Shown piece after piece: positions 45,690-61,725 of a DNA stretch of 64,000 nt (its first letter is position 1; each line of letters begins with the position of its first letter). The stretch covers positions 25,861,387-25,925,386 of the forward strand of contig OY735201.1 of NCBI GenBank assembly GCA_963457665.1. The letters run 5' to 3'. The translations under genes and the position numbers were made by a program. The notes under the pieces are model-generated. The model saw only the letters and a program-made list of their open reading frames with translations. It was not told the DNA's origin and did not search any database. The DNA is from Thysanoteuthis rhombus. Taxonomy: Eukaryota > Mollusca > Cephalopoda > Oegopsida > Thysanoteuthidae.

Positions 45690-46046
45690 AAAAGAAAGGT
45701 GATCAATGAATGTTACGTCTATGGCATTTATTTGGGCAGTGATCATTAAGAAAGTCCAAACTTTCAAAAAAAAAAGCATGAATGTTGGCCCAAACTGAGG
45801 ATCAATTTAGCATAAACATACACTGCAAAATGATCCCAGCTCTAAAGCACTTTCATGGGGGATTTGAAAATAACGATAAAAAAGTGTTAGTTGATATAAT
45901 AAGGTGTAAATGTTAGAAAGTTCAACCTCGCAGATTCTTTGCTTCTGCCTGTATACATGATGCATGCATTCATACATAGCCATCCAATTGAATCGTGAAG
46001 ACTGGGAAAAAAACTATTTCAAAAGTTTTAGTCGGCAGTTCTTAAC
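45690..46046 (-). repeat. Dispersed repeat family A, minus copy
   Basis: AAAGGTGATCAATGAATG, GATCAATTTAGCATAAACATA near 45800, ACATAGCCATCCAATTGAATC near 45975, AAAACTATTTCAAAAGTTTT then AGTCGGCAGTTCTTAAC at the end, the reversed family start in degraded form. Confidence 0.6.
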
Positions 46047-46560
46047 AACATATCCCCCTAGTGGTTGCAATCTATTTTCATCCCTATGAAAGACCATTCC
46101 CAAAAGTTTCCGATGGAAATTGTATGATCAGTCTCATCACGCAGCGCTGACAGAAAACCAGTTGAGTTTAAATACCCTAGTGTAATTACCCTTCCAAAGG
46201 TACGAGTTTTGAAGGAGTTATACTTTATAGTGTGGGGATCAGTCCACTAAATTTGTTATTGAATTGTATCCATATGGCTTCCGTTGCACTTACCATTTTA
46301 TTGATAGTCTAAAGTGCAAGAATCGAGAAGGATTATTTACAGTAGCCGTAATATATGATCCTTTATCAATATCCATCTCTATTCGATTTTTGTAGAACCA
46401 CTGATCCAAATATCTTGAAAATCCACATGATGTAGCTTTGTGTACTGAATTATATACATCGTCAACGTTATTACGTAGCAATGACCAGTAGTTGAGTAAT
46501 TATAGTTCAAGCAAACAAGCACACATTTTTCCAGTTGTAGAGAGATAATAAATCATAGTC

Positions 46561-46562
<2 letters not shown>
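46047..46562. other. Anonymous non-coding stretch
   Basis: Nothing recognised. A 63-codon minus frame at 46290-46481 has no domain. Confidence 0.45.
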
Positions 46563-48434
<1,872 letters not shown>

Positions 48435-48722
48435 TTTTCCATCATTATTATTCTGATATTCCCTCTCTTATCTCAATTAGTTTCAAGTGCATTGTTTGCT
48501 CTGAACTCAATTCCATATACTCATCCTGGTTGAAGATCTTTCTTGCGTAGCATCATAGAACAAGCAAAAGAAGGCAACAGGAGGGGCGTTCTAAGCTGCA
48601 TCCATTACATATGCACTGAATGAGTGGCCAAGTGCCAACAACTAAAATGCACGGAAATTAGTAATTCACAAATATTTTTCGCTTATCATCTTTTTTCCAT
48701 GTAAGCAAACAAAATGACTCGA
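48435..48722 (+). repeat. Dispersed repeat family B, copy 1
   Basis: Shares with 50235-50480, in order: CATCATTATTATTCTGATA / CATTATTATTTTGATA, AAGTGCATTGTTTGC / AAGTGCATGCTAATTCC, AGCATCATAGAACAAGCAAA / AACATCATAGAACATAAGCG, CATTACATATGCACTGAATG / CATTACATGTGCGTTGAATA and GGAAATTAGTAATTCxCAAAT. No coding capacity. Family unknown to me. Confidence 0.7.
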
Positions 48723-48725
<3 letters not shown>

Positions 48726-48773
<48 letters not shown>

Positions 48774-48850
48774 GTATATAAACACATATACACGTAGATA
48801 AATACATGCATATATATGTATGTGTGTGTGTGTGTGTATGTGTGTGTGTG
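48726..48850. repeat. TA and TG microsatellites
   Basis: TA 48726-48760, interrupted TATG/TACA segment, then TG 48819-48853. Confidence 0.94.
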
Positions 48851-48869
48851 TGTTTGTATGTATGTATTT

Positions 48870-49564
<695 letters not shown>

Positions 49565-49681
49565 CAAGGTACCGTAATACAATATCTGTGTGGTGGGTTT
49601 ATCAAATCATCCGAATCATTCGGCAGAAATATGGTGTTTGTATAGTGGATCCTCTCTTTTTCTATATTTCTCCCCCCTCTC

Positions 49682-49815
<134 letters not shown>

Positions 49816-49984
49816 AGTGAGTGTATATATATATACCGATAGCTTTAATGTGTTCAATAGAAATATCTATTGTTTTTCTGTGGAATTCAAGCATTTTCCT
49901 AATAAACACTTAATTACTTTGAAATTTGATAGTTCTATACTTCATAGCTATTAATAGTCAGATTAAATGTTTTCGGTACATCAA

Positions 49985-50160
49985 TTTAATCATAGATCTT
50001 GGAATATGAGCAAAACACAGTGAGGAAACCAGGTGGGTGGTTTGATTCTCCATTCATTACACATGCGTAGAAAACATGGCCAACAGCCAGAACTACCAAA
50101 GGAAATTAGTAATTCTCAAATATGTCTCGCTTTTCGCCTTCTTTTTTCGTGAAAGCGTGA
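49985..50160 (+). repeat. Dispersed repeat family B, partial copy 2
   Basis: Shares CATTCATTACACATGCGTAG, CATGGCCAACAGCCAGAACT, ACCAAAGGAAATTAGTAATT and the CTCGCTTTTCGCCTTCTTTTT end (copy 1: TTCGCTTATCATCTTTTTTC). The first 130 bases of the family are absent or too diverged. Confidence 0.65.
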
Positions 50161-50234
50161 GTGTGGCGTAAAGTGAACATTCGAAGAGCGGAGGATATTT
50201 GTAATTTATATTTGTGATACTATCGACGGCTTCA

Positions 50235-50480
50235 TAGATGTATTAATCATTATTATTTTGATACGCGTTATGTTTTTGCAATATGTTGTAAGTGCATGCT
50301 AATTCCATATCCCCACTCTCCGTCTCTTGACAAACTCCGATTTGTGCAACATCATAGAACATAAGCGAAATAAGGCGAGGGGGGAGATGTCCTAATCTCC
50401 TTTCATTACATGTGCGTTGAATACATGGCTAAGAGCCAGCAAGTACCAAAGGAAATTAGTAATTCTCAAATAAAATGATC
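50235..50480 (+). repeat. Dispersed repeat family B, copy 3
   Basis: Nearly full copy (see 48435), ending GGAAATTAGTAATTCTCAAAT. Three same-orientation copies within 2.1 kb. Confidence 0.7.
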
Positions 50481-52135
50481 GCCAAGATCCTTTTCTCCTC
50501 AATGGACTACAAGAGAGCTGTAATATCATCAATTATGGACGAAATTCCATCAACATGTTCTTCTTTGGCTTGATTAAGGAGACAATTAGATATGCTGACC
50601 TAGTCTGTGCGGCCGACGCATCACTCTTTGTTCTGATTACTCCGGCATCGACAGAGCACCTGCCGCATGTGGACACACCCTACCATCCACTCTTTCTCCT
50701 TTCCCCCTTACACCCACCCCCTGGAACGCCCTAGCTTTCACATTTTTCTGATCAATTATGATGTAGCATCAGACTATCTTCATTGCCGATCGCAAATCAA
50801 TCTGGTCGACTCTACGACCGATATTCACACTGTCTGTTTGAAGTACTCGTCGATAATCTATTCCTAACACTACTGCTTATGGCCGATAGCGGTTTAAACC
50901 AGGACTTTTTCACACGTAAACAAAATGAAGGTTATCATTACCTCTAGCGATTAATATTCTTTCAGTCATATACTAGCATATCAAGAATTATAATGAACTT
51001 GAAAATCACTACCTTTGCTTATATAATTCATTAGAACAAACAAATCGAGTATTTAAAAAAATCAATTAATTATTTGGAACAAATAAATTTCAGTTGAAAG
51101 ATTATTAGAATCTATGACGCTGGAAGAAATTATAACCTTTGAATGTGCAGAAATCATGGGACACTTTTAAAACAAATTTCAAAGGGGACAATCCTTTAAA
51201 CATGATATTAACACATTTACCTATATTCTACGATATACAGATACAGGTATTTGATCAGCACACTTTGGTTGATGGGTAAAATAAAGCCTATTTGAGCACC
51301 AGTGTTCTCGTTTCTCATAAGGGATCTGTTGATTGATGCACTGGGTTAAAAACAACAACAACAAAACAACAACAAAAAACAGCAAAAAACCCTTACTTAT
51401 GAAAAGAAATACGTAGCGTGAAAGTATCAGTCTCATCGTATAATTGATTGGTAGCCATGAAACAGGAATATTTGATCTATTCATTTCAAATATATTTCTA
51501 CTTCTTTTCCTTTCTCTTTTTTCTCTCTTCCCTTCTCTACTTCTTCGTTGCTTTCATTCTTTTTTTCTTTTTTCTTTATTTTATCCTTTCTTTCTTGCTT
51601 TCTTCCTGTTTGGCTTCTTATGTTGATTCATTTACTCATTTATACAGTTATCTATTCATTCGTCCGACGCCTCGTGACAGTGCCCGGTCGGTAAAGAAAA
51701 TTAAGACTTGCGAATCGGCATCAATGAAAGAATGAATGATAGAACGAGGAGCCGATACGATGAATCGGAGGCCAGGAATGAGTGAAAACCGAGAGGAAAC
51801 GAAACTGAAAACTGAGATGACAATAGCGACAAAGAATCACGAGGAAGTGGCCATTCGATGCAATCATCCGGTGACGAGAAAAGCCTGAGAGGACAGATTG
51901 CCAACACAGAGAACTTTCGACCTGGGCACCGGAGATTTCCGTTTCTGTTTGGATCCATAAAGAAGGGGTTTTGTCTGGATCGGGATTCAACAGGATGATA
52001 TCTAGGTTCAGGGTTAGACAATGGATACATTTAAACTATCCGTATATCCGTCGAAATAGCAATAGAGTCCGTTTGCATTGATTCGTGGTTAATCGTATCC
52101 ACATAAATTATTACTGCTCTCATTAATCGCTTTAT
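50481..52135. other. Anonymous stretch with pyrimidine tract and GC-richer island
   Basis: 51490-51610 is C/T-rich on the plus strand. 51715-52010 is clearly GC-richer than its surroundings, with several CG dinucleotides, and is open on the minus strand for 109 codons (52030-51701, SRSRQNPFFMDPNRNGNLRC near the N-terminus) and in a second minus frame (51990-51721). I recognise no domain. It could be a decayed exon, a transposon fragment or chance. Confidence 0.35.
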
Positions 52136-52136
52136 A

Positions 52137-52210
52137 CACACACATACACACACACACACACATATATATATGTGTGTGTGTATGTATGCATGTGTATGTA
52201 TACATGTGTT
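52137..52210. repeat. CA-TA-TG microsatellite
   Basis: CA, a short TA core and TG arranged palindromically (ACACAC..TATATATA..GTGTGT), then TATG/TGTA units to about 52210. Confidence 0.93.
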
Positions 52211-52496
52211 TTGAACAACATTGTGATATTCAAAACAATTCAACTACCAATGACATCAAAATGATGATTTATCAGAGATAAATCATAACAAAAGTGTCGA
52301 ACCCAATGTGAATTTTTTTCTCCTTTTCATGCATCTTTGTAAGAAGAATTATAGATCTTTCCTTTATATTTCTGCAGATCTTAACATTTGGCACATAGGG
52401 AATGGTTTATGACTGAAAAAAAATAGTCATTAAACGAAAAAATAATGCCAGGTAAATTTGGATTTCTATTACATACTCTTCCGGTAAACAGAGCAA
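52211..52496. other. Anonymous non-coding stretch
   Basis: Nothing recognised. Confidence 0.4.
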
Positions 52497-52498
52497 TA

Positions 52499-52589
<91 letters not shown>

Positions 52590-52602
52590 TGTGTGTGTGT
52601 GT
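52497..52602. repeat. TA microsatellite with TG end
   Basis: TA to 52590 with one TAATAT shift near 52583, then TG 52590-52603. Confidence 0.97.
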
Positions 52603-52728
52603 GTTATCAAGAAATAGATCAATGATCTGACAGAATGATTATAAATTATGTTATATGATACGATACATTCAACGTGAAATAACGGATAACCATTTCAAAT
52701 AGAGTTTCAACATGATAGAACAATATAA

Positions 52729-52730
<2 letters not shown>

Positions 52731-52780
<50 letters not shown>
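52731..52780. repeat. TA microsatellite
   Basis: TA run of 50 bases, 128 bases after the previous array. Confidence 0.97.
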
Positions 52781-52788
<8 letters not shown>

Positions 52789-53514
52789 ATATGGTCATAA
52801 ATTTCATATTTCATAATTTCAATACAACAGTCTTCCAAATCATCATGCGATATTTCGTAGTGCAATTTAGTTCGTATTGGATCCATGTCCAGATATTTTG
52901 CATTATACACACGATATCAAATTTTCATTATCTTTGTTCACATTTGGATCTTAATGTTGTACTTTGAATATTATAGTGGATCATTATAGGGATCATCAGC
53001 TGTATAACTACGAACCTGTTTTAGGGATTAAAAACAGTACAGTCAATTCATCATCCCCCTTTATCTGGGTTAATCTGACATCATCCTCTCACATGTATTT
53101 AATTTTGATATCTTATTTAGGATACTTGTATTTTCTTTTGTGTGACTCAACATCGTAGGATGATTTGGGACAGAATAGATTTTATCAAATTCGAAAAAAA
53201 AACCCAACTCTACTGCATTATCATGTTTCAGATACAATAAGTATATGTAATTGTTTGTGTGTGTGTGTGTGTGTGTGTGTCTTTCTGTAAAAATCTCGTT
53301 GTTTATTCACACATACCTAATTTGTGACGTGATAGTTCATTACTTCATAGCTGCAATAGTGTGAATAAATAAAGTGGAATATTCATTTGGTTCATATAGT
53401 CAGCAGGAGCTATTTTTATCTGCATTTATTTGAGCAAGATTTTGTCCTGATTTGAAATCGAACTTGGAATGAATATACTCCGGAAGACTCCTTCACCGTT
53501 AGGTGCTCAAAAAC
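52781..53514. other. Anonymous non-coding stretch with TG run
   Basis: A TG microsatellite at 53255-53280. Otherwise unrecognised. Confidence 0.45.
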
Positions 53515-53626
53515 TTTCGATAATGACCAGTTTTACCTGTATTTACATTGAAGCTACAACCCAGACAATGCTGCCAAAATACGTTGGTCATGCGATGGTT
53601 TTTATTAAGTAAATAATACTGGATAT
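53515..53626 (+). repeat. Dispersed repeat family A, 3' end only
   Basis: Contains ACCCAGACAATGCTGCCAAA, ATACGTTGGTCATGCGATGG and TTTTTATTAAGTAAATAATAC. Matches the final 70 bases of the family and the preceding block loosely. Confidence 0.55.
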
Positions 53627-54168
53627 AGTAATTCTTTCACTCGTAGCATTGTTCTTCAAGAAGTGAAAATAAAAACGACATTTTATGTTGAACAACCTAA
53701 TAAGTATGATATACTGTACAAGGCACATTTTATGGCAGTTCTAAATAATGCCATATTCCAAATTTCTTTCTTTCTTCATTTATAAAGAACTCACCTTACA
53801 GGTACGATAGGTTATAAAATAGAATTATATCACTTTTGTCATATCTTGGAAGCAGCAGACTATTTCGGGTGAATTTCTGTCACAAAGAAAGTCGGAAGTG
53901 CCAATGGCTAAGGCTCTTGTTTTTTGTTTCAGTCTGTTGCACTTTGTTCTGCATGAGTTGCTGGTCTATCTTTTGGAATCAGCCTCAATAAAACTTGTCA
54001 ATAGTCGACGTCTGCCTTTGGCTCTATTGCAGCACTGTCACATATCAGACGATGACTGTCCTTTTTTCTTTTGTCATATAAGATATCGGTGTTGTCAGTA
54101 TTGAAACTTATTGTAGATAGATGATTCTTTTGTTGTTGAGACATATTTTCAAATATACCAATAGGTTT

Positions 54169-54170
<2 letters not shown>
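53627..54170. other. Anonymous non-coding stretch
   Basis: One plus frame at 53898-54104 (68 codons), Leu/Cys-rich, without a recognised domain. Confidence 0.4.

Positions 54171-54211
<41 letters not shown>
54171..54211. repeat. TA microsatellite
   Basis: TA run of 41 bases followed by imperfect TG/CG/CA segments to about 54260 that are nearly palindromic (GTGTGTGCAC). Confidence 0.95.
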
Positions 54212-54212
<1 letters not shown>

Positions 54213-54347
54213 GTGCGTGTGTGCATGTTTGTGCATGTGTGTGCACACGTACACACGTCTGTGGGCTAGCATTTAGCTTGAAAATATGTACCAACATCGA
54301 AACAATAGACCAAATTGTAGCGGGTCCAATAATAAAAATACGTAAAA

Positions 54348-54366
54348 ACACACACACACACACACA
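54348..54366. repeat. Short CA microsatellite
   Basis: CA run of 19 bases followed by TATACATATATATAGAT. Confidence 0.9.
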
Positions 54367-54399
54367 TATACATATATATAGATATATATGTATACATAC

Positions 54400-55027
54400 T
54401 GCAGACTGAACTTCTCAGGGTTTATTATAGTCGATATTGTTGTATTTTTCCAGCTTATACTCAATTGCAATTATGTATACGGCAATACCTCAAGCATGCT
54501 ACCACACAATACAAGTTCCCCCTCTTTACGAAAGTATGGTAGTCATATGGAAAATTATTTTGTAGTTTGAAACACTGTAAGATGGAAACCAATTATAAAT
54601 AACTCCTATGGGAAAATTTTTCCAGCGTTTTCATATACAAAAATGTTAACAATGGAGTTTTGTGCAAAGCCAGTAGCATTTGAGGTGTTGGGAGACATAT
54701 AGTTTTTGGTTTGGAGAGCGAGAAGGGAAGTTAGCAAAATCCCTTTATAATAAACCCACAACAAAACGGCCGCCGAATGGTTATTTTACATTCACCTTTT
54801 TATAGTAAAAATTCATACATGAATGTACAGCTAAATTCACTCTAGGATATAAAAGTGCCAAAATCGCCAAAGTTTCTACCTCGTAGGGAGCAGCCGTCTA
54901 GGAGTTTGAAAAATATAGCCAGAAATTATTTCATGTTTGACTTGGGATGAATTCACACGAGCAGCCTTGCAGAAATGGGTGTAACCGTTTAGGAATCTAT
55001 AGAAACATAGAAATCATTCGTTTTTAT
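54400..55027. other. Anonymous non-coding stretch
   Basis: Nothing recognised. Confidence 0.45.
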
Positions 55028-55028
55028 C

Positions 55029-55124
<96 letters not shown>
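55028..55124. repeat. TA microsatellite
   Basis: TA run of 97 bases with one TATG interruption near 55049. Confidence 0.97.
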
Positions 55125-55126
<2 letters not shown>

Positions 55127-55213
55127 ATTATACGATCGATCATATACGTATATATGACAAACAAATCTTCTGCTTGATATTTAATCCCGTTCCCTCAGAC
55201 GCTTTAGCTGAGA

Positions 55214-55371
<158 letters not shown>

Positions 55372-57538
55372 GTGCATGTGCTTAGAGATTATATTCCGTG
55401 TTTTGCAAGCGAAAGGATGTTATTCACATCCATCAAATAAAGCCATAAATATTGAGTTTACAATGTGTCGAACTACCGAACCTGATAAGTCTAGATTACA
55501 TCGTGCAACGTGATTTTTGCCCCTGTGTACTGGTATTTTCTGATTGTTTATGTTTAAAAAAAGCGTTGTTTTGTAACTATGAAAGTGATATGCATATGCA
55601 ATTGTTTTCCTTACTTTTTGTGATCGAAAACATGGCAATTAGTCTATAGCCCAATCAAAAAGATTTCAAATTATCACTGTCCAGGTTGTAGAGGCAAAAT
55701 GTAAAGGAAATAATTGACCAGTTCTATACTTCCCCGACATAATCATTCAGAAGATAATATTTAATACCCAGGAAGAGAAAAGAAAATTAAAAACAAACTG
55801 TATAGTGCTATAACTGTATGAAATTGCAGAACTCAGAGGTAACTTGCACTGTGAATCCATAGAGTTGAATCAACTTCTAATCTTCGACATCATAAGCACT
55901 GTAACGTCTTCACCATACTTCTCGAACACGGGCGTCGCAGCACCAATTTCTCCGAAACTGTGTAGCTAATGGCTACTTAAAGACATGTAAAAAAAGAATT
56001 AGTACTTGCTACGCTTGATATGACCTGGCAGAAGTTCAGAATTATGTTGCACGAATATGAGTATCAAACTCACTACAGTAGAAATGATCTGCATGACCAT
56101 ATTGCTAGACAGTCGGGTCTGACAGAAGGCAATTCCTTGATTATCTGGTGAATATATCTTTACTCCATTATTAATGGTCAGAGATATAATCTTGGCATTC
56201 ATTATTCGATTCTTAATTTTGCTCAGTCTGATAATGTAACGAATTTTCCACACGTTGGAAATGAAAATGAGATGGTCATTACAGTTCGGTAAACGATGCT
56301 AAACAGTCAGATACGCAGTTTCACTCAGACTCATACAGGGTCACATACGTCAGGCATCCATTGAAGATATCTGTAAGTCTTTAATCAAAAATCTCTTTTA
56401 TATATTCATTCCATGTAATGGATTGATTGACATACGCAAAAAATTACTTAACGTAATTTTTATAAGGATGATATTCATTCAAACAAAAACTAACAGCCAT
56501 ATTGGAGTGGGGACCATTACTTTAAAAACAATCTATGTATAGTATTTCTAGAACATCTTAATAATTATTGTCTTTCGTTTTGCGTATTTTTCGAATGATT
56601 TTAGATATCACCAGTTATATACACTATCCAAACTATATTCATGACTTCTTTAGCGGTATATAACGATATTGTCATTCCTGAATCTAGGATTTAAAAAAAA
56701 TATGTTCCCAGTTAAAGGGTCAGAGGAAATGAAATTAAATATCGTGCAAGTGATTAGTTTATTGCAATGGTATCCGCTTTTTTCATACATGTTATACGCT
56801 CTTTATTTTCCTCGATAATTTAGAATGATTCCAGAATGTCTATTTTACTCGTGATAAAAAATAGGTATGCAGTATGTCACATGAATGTATCAGGTAGATT
56901 GAATATTTCAACGTAGACATGTCTCACTGCACGAACATACATACACGTATACCCACAAGCATTCACACACAAACACCCTGACACTGGAACACACTCATTT
57001 CTTTTCTAATCAAGACATGTTTGGAAATTACCCAGGTGAAAGAACAGGGATACCCATCTTTATTTACATTATCCCAGTCACCCTAAGACTCAATATTTTA
57101 CTACTCCAAAGTTGTTAACGGTATGAATTATTGTTTTCGGCTTTAAAAAAATTCATCTGAATATTTAGCATAACGTGGGAGATAGCATTGTTTCAAATAG
57201 CTTGTAGGAGGAATCAATTGTTTTTATCTTATCAATGTATTTGAGGTTTCATTAAAAATTGACATAGCCTGGTTGACCAGAAAGATCTATCATTTCAAAT
57301 GGTGGGTAGGAGAAACTTTTATCAGAAAAATAAATCATATGGTATGGGCAGAAAAACAAAGAAATAGAGAAAAAAGTCACTCGGATAATTATAAAGATAG
57401 TTGTTGTATATTTGTTCAGTAAATTCACTTTTAGAATCGTATCTCTGACCTATTCCTACCAAGTAATTCAAGGAAATTTCCACTCTAATATTTTTCGATG
57501 ATATGGAAATGGTACATCAGCATTTACCCCTGACAATG
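55372..57538. other. Anonymous non-coding stretch
   Basis: Two kilobases without microsatellites or recognised mobile elements. A minus frame at 55999-56253 (84 codons) has one hydrophobic segment (MVMQIISTVVSLILIFV) but no recognised family. Not supported as a gene. Confidence 0.45.
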
Positions 57539-57540
57539 TA

Positions 57541-57743
57541 CAGAGGAGCTTTGGTTATCTGACCTCTAATTATCCGAATTCTGGATTATTCGAATAAGAT
57601 TTTGAGGTGACGCATTTTGTTCAGGATTGTTTCCTTTTGTATGATCAAATCAATTATCCGAAAAAAAACAAAAAAACAAAACAAAATAATTATAGGAACA
57701 AAATACTCGTCATTTGTCTTTTCGAACAACCCAGGTTTCTCTG
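57541..57743. mobile_element. Pogo/Tigger-type MITE
   Basis: 203 bases bounded by inverted termini CAGAGGAGCTTTGGTTATCT (left) and, reversed, CAGAGAAACCTGGGTTGTTC (right), each flanked by TA (57539-57540, 57744-57745). The interior repeats AATTATCCGAA twice and GATTATTCGAA once, the word type found in pogo/Tigger termini (GGTTATCCG). It has no coding capacity and would need a pogo transposase supplied in trans. Confidence 0.62.
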
Positions 57744-57745
57744 TA

Positions 57746-58019
57746 AATGCAACTGATAGTGCTAAGAGAGTCTCCATAGAGAACCATCTCTAAGCAATGA
57801 CATTCTTAATCTGATCGCGATTCCCGGAAGAAAACACATTTTCGAGATTTATCCGAAGGTGTGAAACTTTCATGCGACTTCCATTAATCAGTTCGTTAAT
57901 TAAGGGTGGGAAACATGAAGGGTGAATTAAACGTCTTATACGAAATTTATTTGGCAGATCTGACAGGCTAACACTAATCGACTAAAAAGAAGAGATTGGA
58001 CTGGTTTGGTTAATCACTG
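57746..58019. other. Anonymous non-coding stretch
   Basis: Nothing recognised. Confidence 0.4.
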
Positions 58020-58432
58020 AATAGAGACTATCACATGACCAGTGTCTTTTTTCAAGATTTCCTGTTGGTGGTGATCAATTAAAAATTGGAAAGAAAGGTT
58101 TGATCAATGAATGAATTAATCCTTTCGCTTTTTTATGGCGAAGTGTGAATTCGAAAAAAAATCAAAACAGGCGAACACAATATAAAGGACTGATTAGCAT
58201 AAAAGCAAATTGTAATTTGCAACCCACTAAAAATCTATCATGGGAAGACGTTTCAAAAATAAAACGAAGAAGTTATTCTTAAACATAACAAGAGATGAAT
58301 ACCAACATTTCTAGCTGTCTAGCCCCTTTGATGAAACCTATATATACATACATACTGACGTACATAGCCAGCTTGTCTGACCAACTTTAAATCTGAAGAA
58401 ACCTATTTTGACTGTTGCGGTTGGAAGATTAC
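58020..58432 (-). repeat. Dispersed repeat family A, full minus copy
   Basis: Starts GAATAGAGACTATCACATGACC, contains GTGGTGATCAATTAAAAATTGG, GGTTTGATCAATGAATGAATT, CTGATTAGCATAAAAGCAAATT, ACATAGCCAGCTTGTCTGACC and ends GAAGAAACCTATTTTGACTG, TTGCGGTTGGAAGATTAC. About 413 bases, one of the best minus copies. Confidence 0.68.
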
Positions 58433-58599
58433 AATTGTATTACATAAATTGTTCATTTGAGTATATACGATGTTTTGTGGGATCTGAATATACTTCTTGA
58501 GTTGATCTCGTTTCAGTCACATTTAGACACGATACCAACAGTGCGAAGATAACAGGCTCAATATTACATCCTTCTTGAGAAGAAATTCAAACTGGGAAA

Positions 58600-58670
58600 A
58601 TCTTTATCTGTGTCTGGTAGCATTCATGTGACGGTTCCTAGTGGAGGACTCACAAGGCCAGTTTCTTTTA
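58600..58670 (+). repeat. Dispersed repeat family A, 3' terminus fragment
   Basis: TATCTGTGTCTGGTAGCATT, CATGTGACGGTTCCTAGTGG, AGGACTCACAAGGCCAGTTTC correspond to the last about 60 bases of the family in plus orientation, 170 bases after the minus copy's end. Confidence 0.45.
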
Positions 58671-59126
58671 ACATTTCGATTTTCAACTGCTGTTCTATCA
58701 AACAAGGGAAACGGACTCACAAGAAAACAACTTATCTTCAAATAATATCCCAGGGCTAAATTCATATTTTGCGTTTAACTCCAACAGAGCATTTTTATCA
58801 GAATGATAAAATCAAACTAAATAGACAATTTATCAAACCGGATAGAATGGAAGAGCTTGTTTAAGGGGAGTTTTTGTTCAAAGTCATATTCAAGATATTT
58901 ACCGTACAAATATCATACGATGATCCACGATATTAACTTTGTTCCCTCTGGAGATATTCACTTGATATTACGGATGGGAAATCTGCTGATCCCTATGGGA
59001 TTCAAGAGAGGTTTAGTTGAAGCCTCAACTTGATGAATGTCCCGTACATAATATCGTTCAAGACAATCTCTTGATAACTTTCTGGGGATATACTTCTTTT
59101 TCTCATCGTCCCATTTTGCTCACATG
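58671..59126. other. Anonymous non-coding stretch
   Basis: Nothing recognised. Confidence 0.4.
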
Positions 59127-59148
59127 CGCACACACACACACACACACT

Positions 59149-59180
<32 letters not shown>

Positions 59181-59200
59181 CACACGCACACACACACACT
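59127..59200. repeat. CA microsatellite
   Basis: CA run of about 74 bases with TCAC, AAAC and CGCA interruptions. Confidence 0.96.
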
Positions 59201-60038
<838 letters not shown>

Positions 60039-60040
60039 GT

Positions 60041-61616
60041 GCTCTTTCACATACACACACAATAATGATAAACAAAAACAAAAACAACATGAGTCTATAA
60101 ATCAAAATATGATAATAAACAAAAATATTACGAGAATTTGAAAGAGGCTGAACAATAGGACCCGATTAAACAACTTCAACTGGAAGTTAACCAAATAAAA
60201 ATTTCAAGTTCAATTTAGAGAAGAGGGCTTTGATTCTAGATTCATTTAGATGATACTGGGTAGGAAAAAAATTGAATTGAGTCACACTCTCCAGTCATTT
60301 TGCCACTTTAACTTTACAGGGACGAAAGAAAATAACTCCAATTGAAAAATGGACCGTTGATATCTTTACCCAAAATAAAATGAAAATTTAAATATTAGTT
60401 GCCCTACTTGGATTTTTTTACCTAGCAATGACAGGTACCTCATTTATTTGAACATAGAACTTTCAAATGGTTTCAAAAGGGGAGCTCTATTTACAATGTA
60501 ACTATCATCCTACTATTGAACGTTACTTCCAGATTAATATTAATAAGTAACCACATTTGAGGTATTGGGAGCTATTTTAAAATGTCATCGAAGCCCCAAG
60601 TTTGGGATCTCTGGCATTTCCACTCTTTAAAAACCATCCAAGCATACACACAGCCGAACCAAATTCGCCATGCATATTCGAGATTTGGGGAAAAGGTCTT
60701 AAAATAAAAAAAAAAGGTTTAATATTCAAAAGTGAATTGAAAAAATTTTCCCTTCTTTGATGAAGACTAATACCATCTTTGTAGAATCAAATGCAGTGAG
60801 ATTGATAAGAAGTAAATCCATCTCTTTTGGCTACCTAATTCTCTTAATATCAATACAAAACTATTTGATTTGATGTACACGACTCATTTATTCTATTTTC
60901 AGGATCGGGTTAATATTTTGTTTCAATTCCATCAGTCAAACGGACAAGTTTCTAAAGGATCAGGGTGTGTAGTTATTGCTTTATTAAATTGTCTAAAATC
61001 TCACTAATCGCCGCCTTGATTGACCATTTTTATTTGTAGATAAACACTTTTCAGTAAAAATCAATAGATCTAAATGTTGCTCCTTGTTCTAAATGGCATA
61101 CATATTATGCTATGGAGGAGAAATCAATCTTGTTTGTCAAAAAATTTATAGCTAAACACTTTATTATCAATTTAAATATCCACGTTTAGGAGATTTGCTT
61201 ACATTCTGTTATGTCCTCGTTTTAGATCTTTGAGGTAAATAGCACTCTACGATTATCCAAGTACACAACCTCCATTAAGACAACAACTTTCACCAATAAA
61301 ACAAGTATGACATAAAAATGCACGAGCCTGTTTAATAATAGTTCTCATTAAAACCATAGAAATATATCCATGACTATGCAGACACAAAATTGCCCAATAG
61401 GGCACCGGATCAAGCTTATCAGGGATACCTATAATCTGATGAAACAAATTATTATCTATTTTAATGTGACTTTCCCCGATATGACGATAAACAATTGCCT
61501 TAAAGGTAGAACACCCAAAACAAGTATATTTATTGGAAGGCAGGGGATGACACCAATGAGTTTTATATTTTGTATTTACTATTTTCTCCTGCCAATGCCA
61601 AGTCCGTTTTTACCTG

Positions 61617-61620
<4 letters not shown>
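60041..61620. other. Anonymous non-coding stretch
   Basis: AT-rich, A-homopolymer-rich DNA with no supported gene. A 64-codon minus frame at 61253-61447 and a 101-codon plus frame at 61370-61675 (which runs into the TA array) have no recognised domain. Confidence 0.45.

Positions 61621-61668
<48 letters not shown>
61621..61668. repeat. TA microsatellite
   Basis: Perfect TA run of 48 bases. Confidence 0.97.
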
Positions 61669-61671
<3 letters not shown>

Positions 61672-61725
61672 CTAATTATGTAGGGGACAATATATGTATG
61701 TATATTGATGATGTAATCGACTTTT

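Noticed and set aside
55999-56253. 84-codon minus frame with one hydrophobic segment
   Set aside because: No recognisable receptor motif, no second exon and ordinary AT-rich composition.
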